A stretch of 64,000 nucleotides of DNA, from positions 1,488,001-1,552,000 of the forward strand of contig JAESUZ010003902.1 in NCBI GenBank assembly GCA_017311185.1. Reading direction: 5' to 3'. The DNA is from Proteles cristata cristata. Taxonomy: Eukaryota > Chordata > Mammalia > Carnivora > Hyaenidae. The translations under genes and the position numbers were made by a program. The notes under the pieces were generated by a model that had not been told where the DNA came from, did no database searches, and was given only the letters and a program-made list of their open reading frames with translations. This document shows, piece after piece, positions 63,879 through 64,000 of this stretch (positions are counted from its first letter, which is position 1; each line of letters begins with the position of its first letter).

Positions 63879-64000
63879 GGGGCACCTGGGTGGCTCAGTC
63901 GGTTAAGCGTCCAACTTCAGCTCAGGTCACGATCTCACGGTTCGTGGGTTTGAGCCCTGCGTCGGGCTCTGTGCTGACAGCTAGCTCAGAACCTGGAGGC
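63879..64000 (+). repeat. Felid tRNA-Lys SINE, 3' end cut by window edge
   Basis: Head GGGGCACCTGGGTGGCTCAG with intact A box (GGTTAAGCGTCC) and B box region (GGGTTTGAGCCCTG). The body runs off the window. Confidence 0.97.

Overview
This is vertebrate nuclear DNA, and almost certainly from a cat-family (felid) genome. The marker is a tRNA-Lys-derived CAN-SINE in its felid form: a head with GGCTCAGTCGGTTAAG, a Pol III B box (GGTTCGAGCCC), a CT-rich body and an AAATAAATAAA tail. It occurs 15 times, often with intact target-site duplications. Mammal-wide fossils (MIR, L2, old L1, MER20, MER5A) fill much of the rest. Family names come from remembered consensus sequences, not from a database search.

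I find no protein-coding gene, rRNA, tRNA gene, CRISPR array or prokaryotic feature. The longest open frames (about 260-310 codons) lie in GC-rich DNA or run through CA or CCAT microsatellites; none has a recognisable domain or convincing exon borders. The window is best read as intergenic or large-intron sequence.

Layout. 1-5.5 kb: young SINEs in and around L2 fragments, then degenerate CA-rich DNA. 5.5-11.1 kb: mostly unique sequence with an AT-rich regulatory-looking block at 6.57 kb and a longer one at 10.4-11.1 kb. 11.3-12.2 kb: a solo retroviral LTR. 12.9-19.6 kb: L2, MIR and one SINE. 19.6-21.3 kb: an L1 copy with an inverted 5' part, a possible expanded RE1 site and an older L1 3' end. 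23.7-24.0 kb: the most striking regulatory candidate, with a SOX-OCT composite site and a second copy of its core. 24.2-33 kb: old LTR, L2, MIR, MER5A and CA and CCAT microsatellites. 33-34.2 kb: a tandemly duplicated E-box palindrome and an AT-rich block. 34.5-47 kb: many MIR and L2 copies, a MER20 DNA transposon and three more AT-rich blocks. 47-64 kb: SINE clusters, nested MIR/SINE insertions and an AT-rich block with a perfect octamer at 56.5 kb.

Nothing here works as an operon or pathway. If the DNA has a function, it most likely lies in the AT-rich, homeodomain/POU-motif-dense islands, which contrast with the surrounding GC-rich repeat-laden DNA and resemble conserved developmental enhancers. 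That is inference; cross-species alignment would decide it. I did not find a clearly new biological system.
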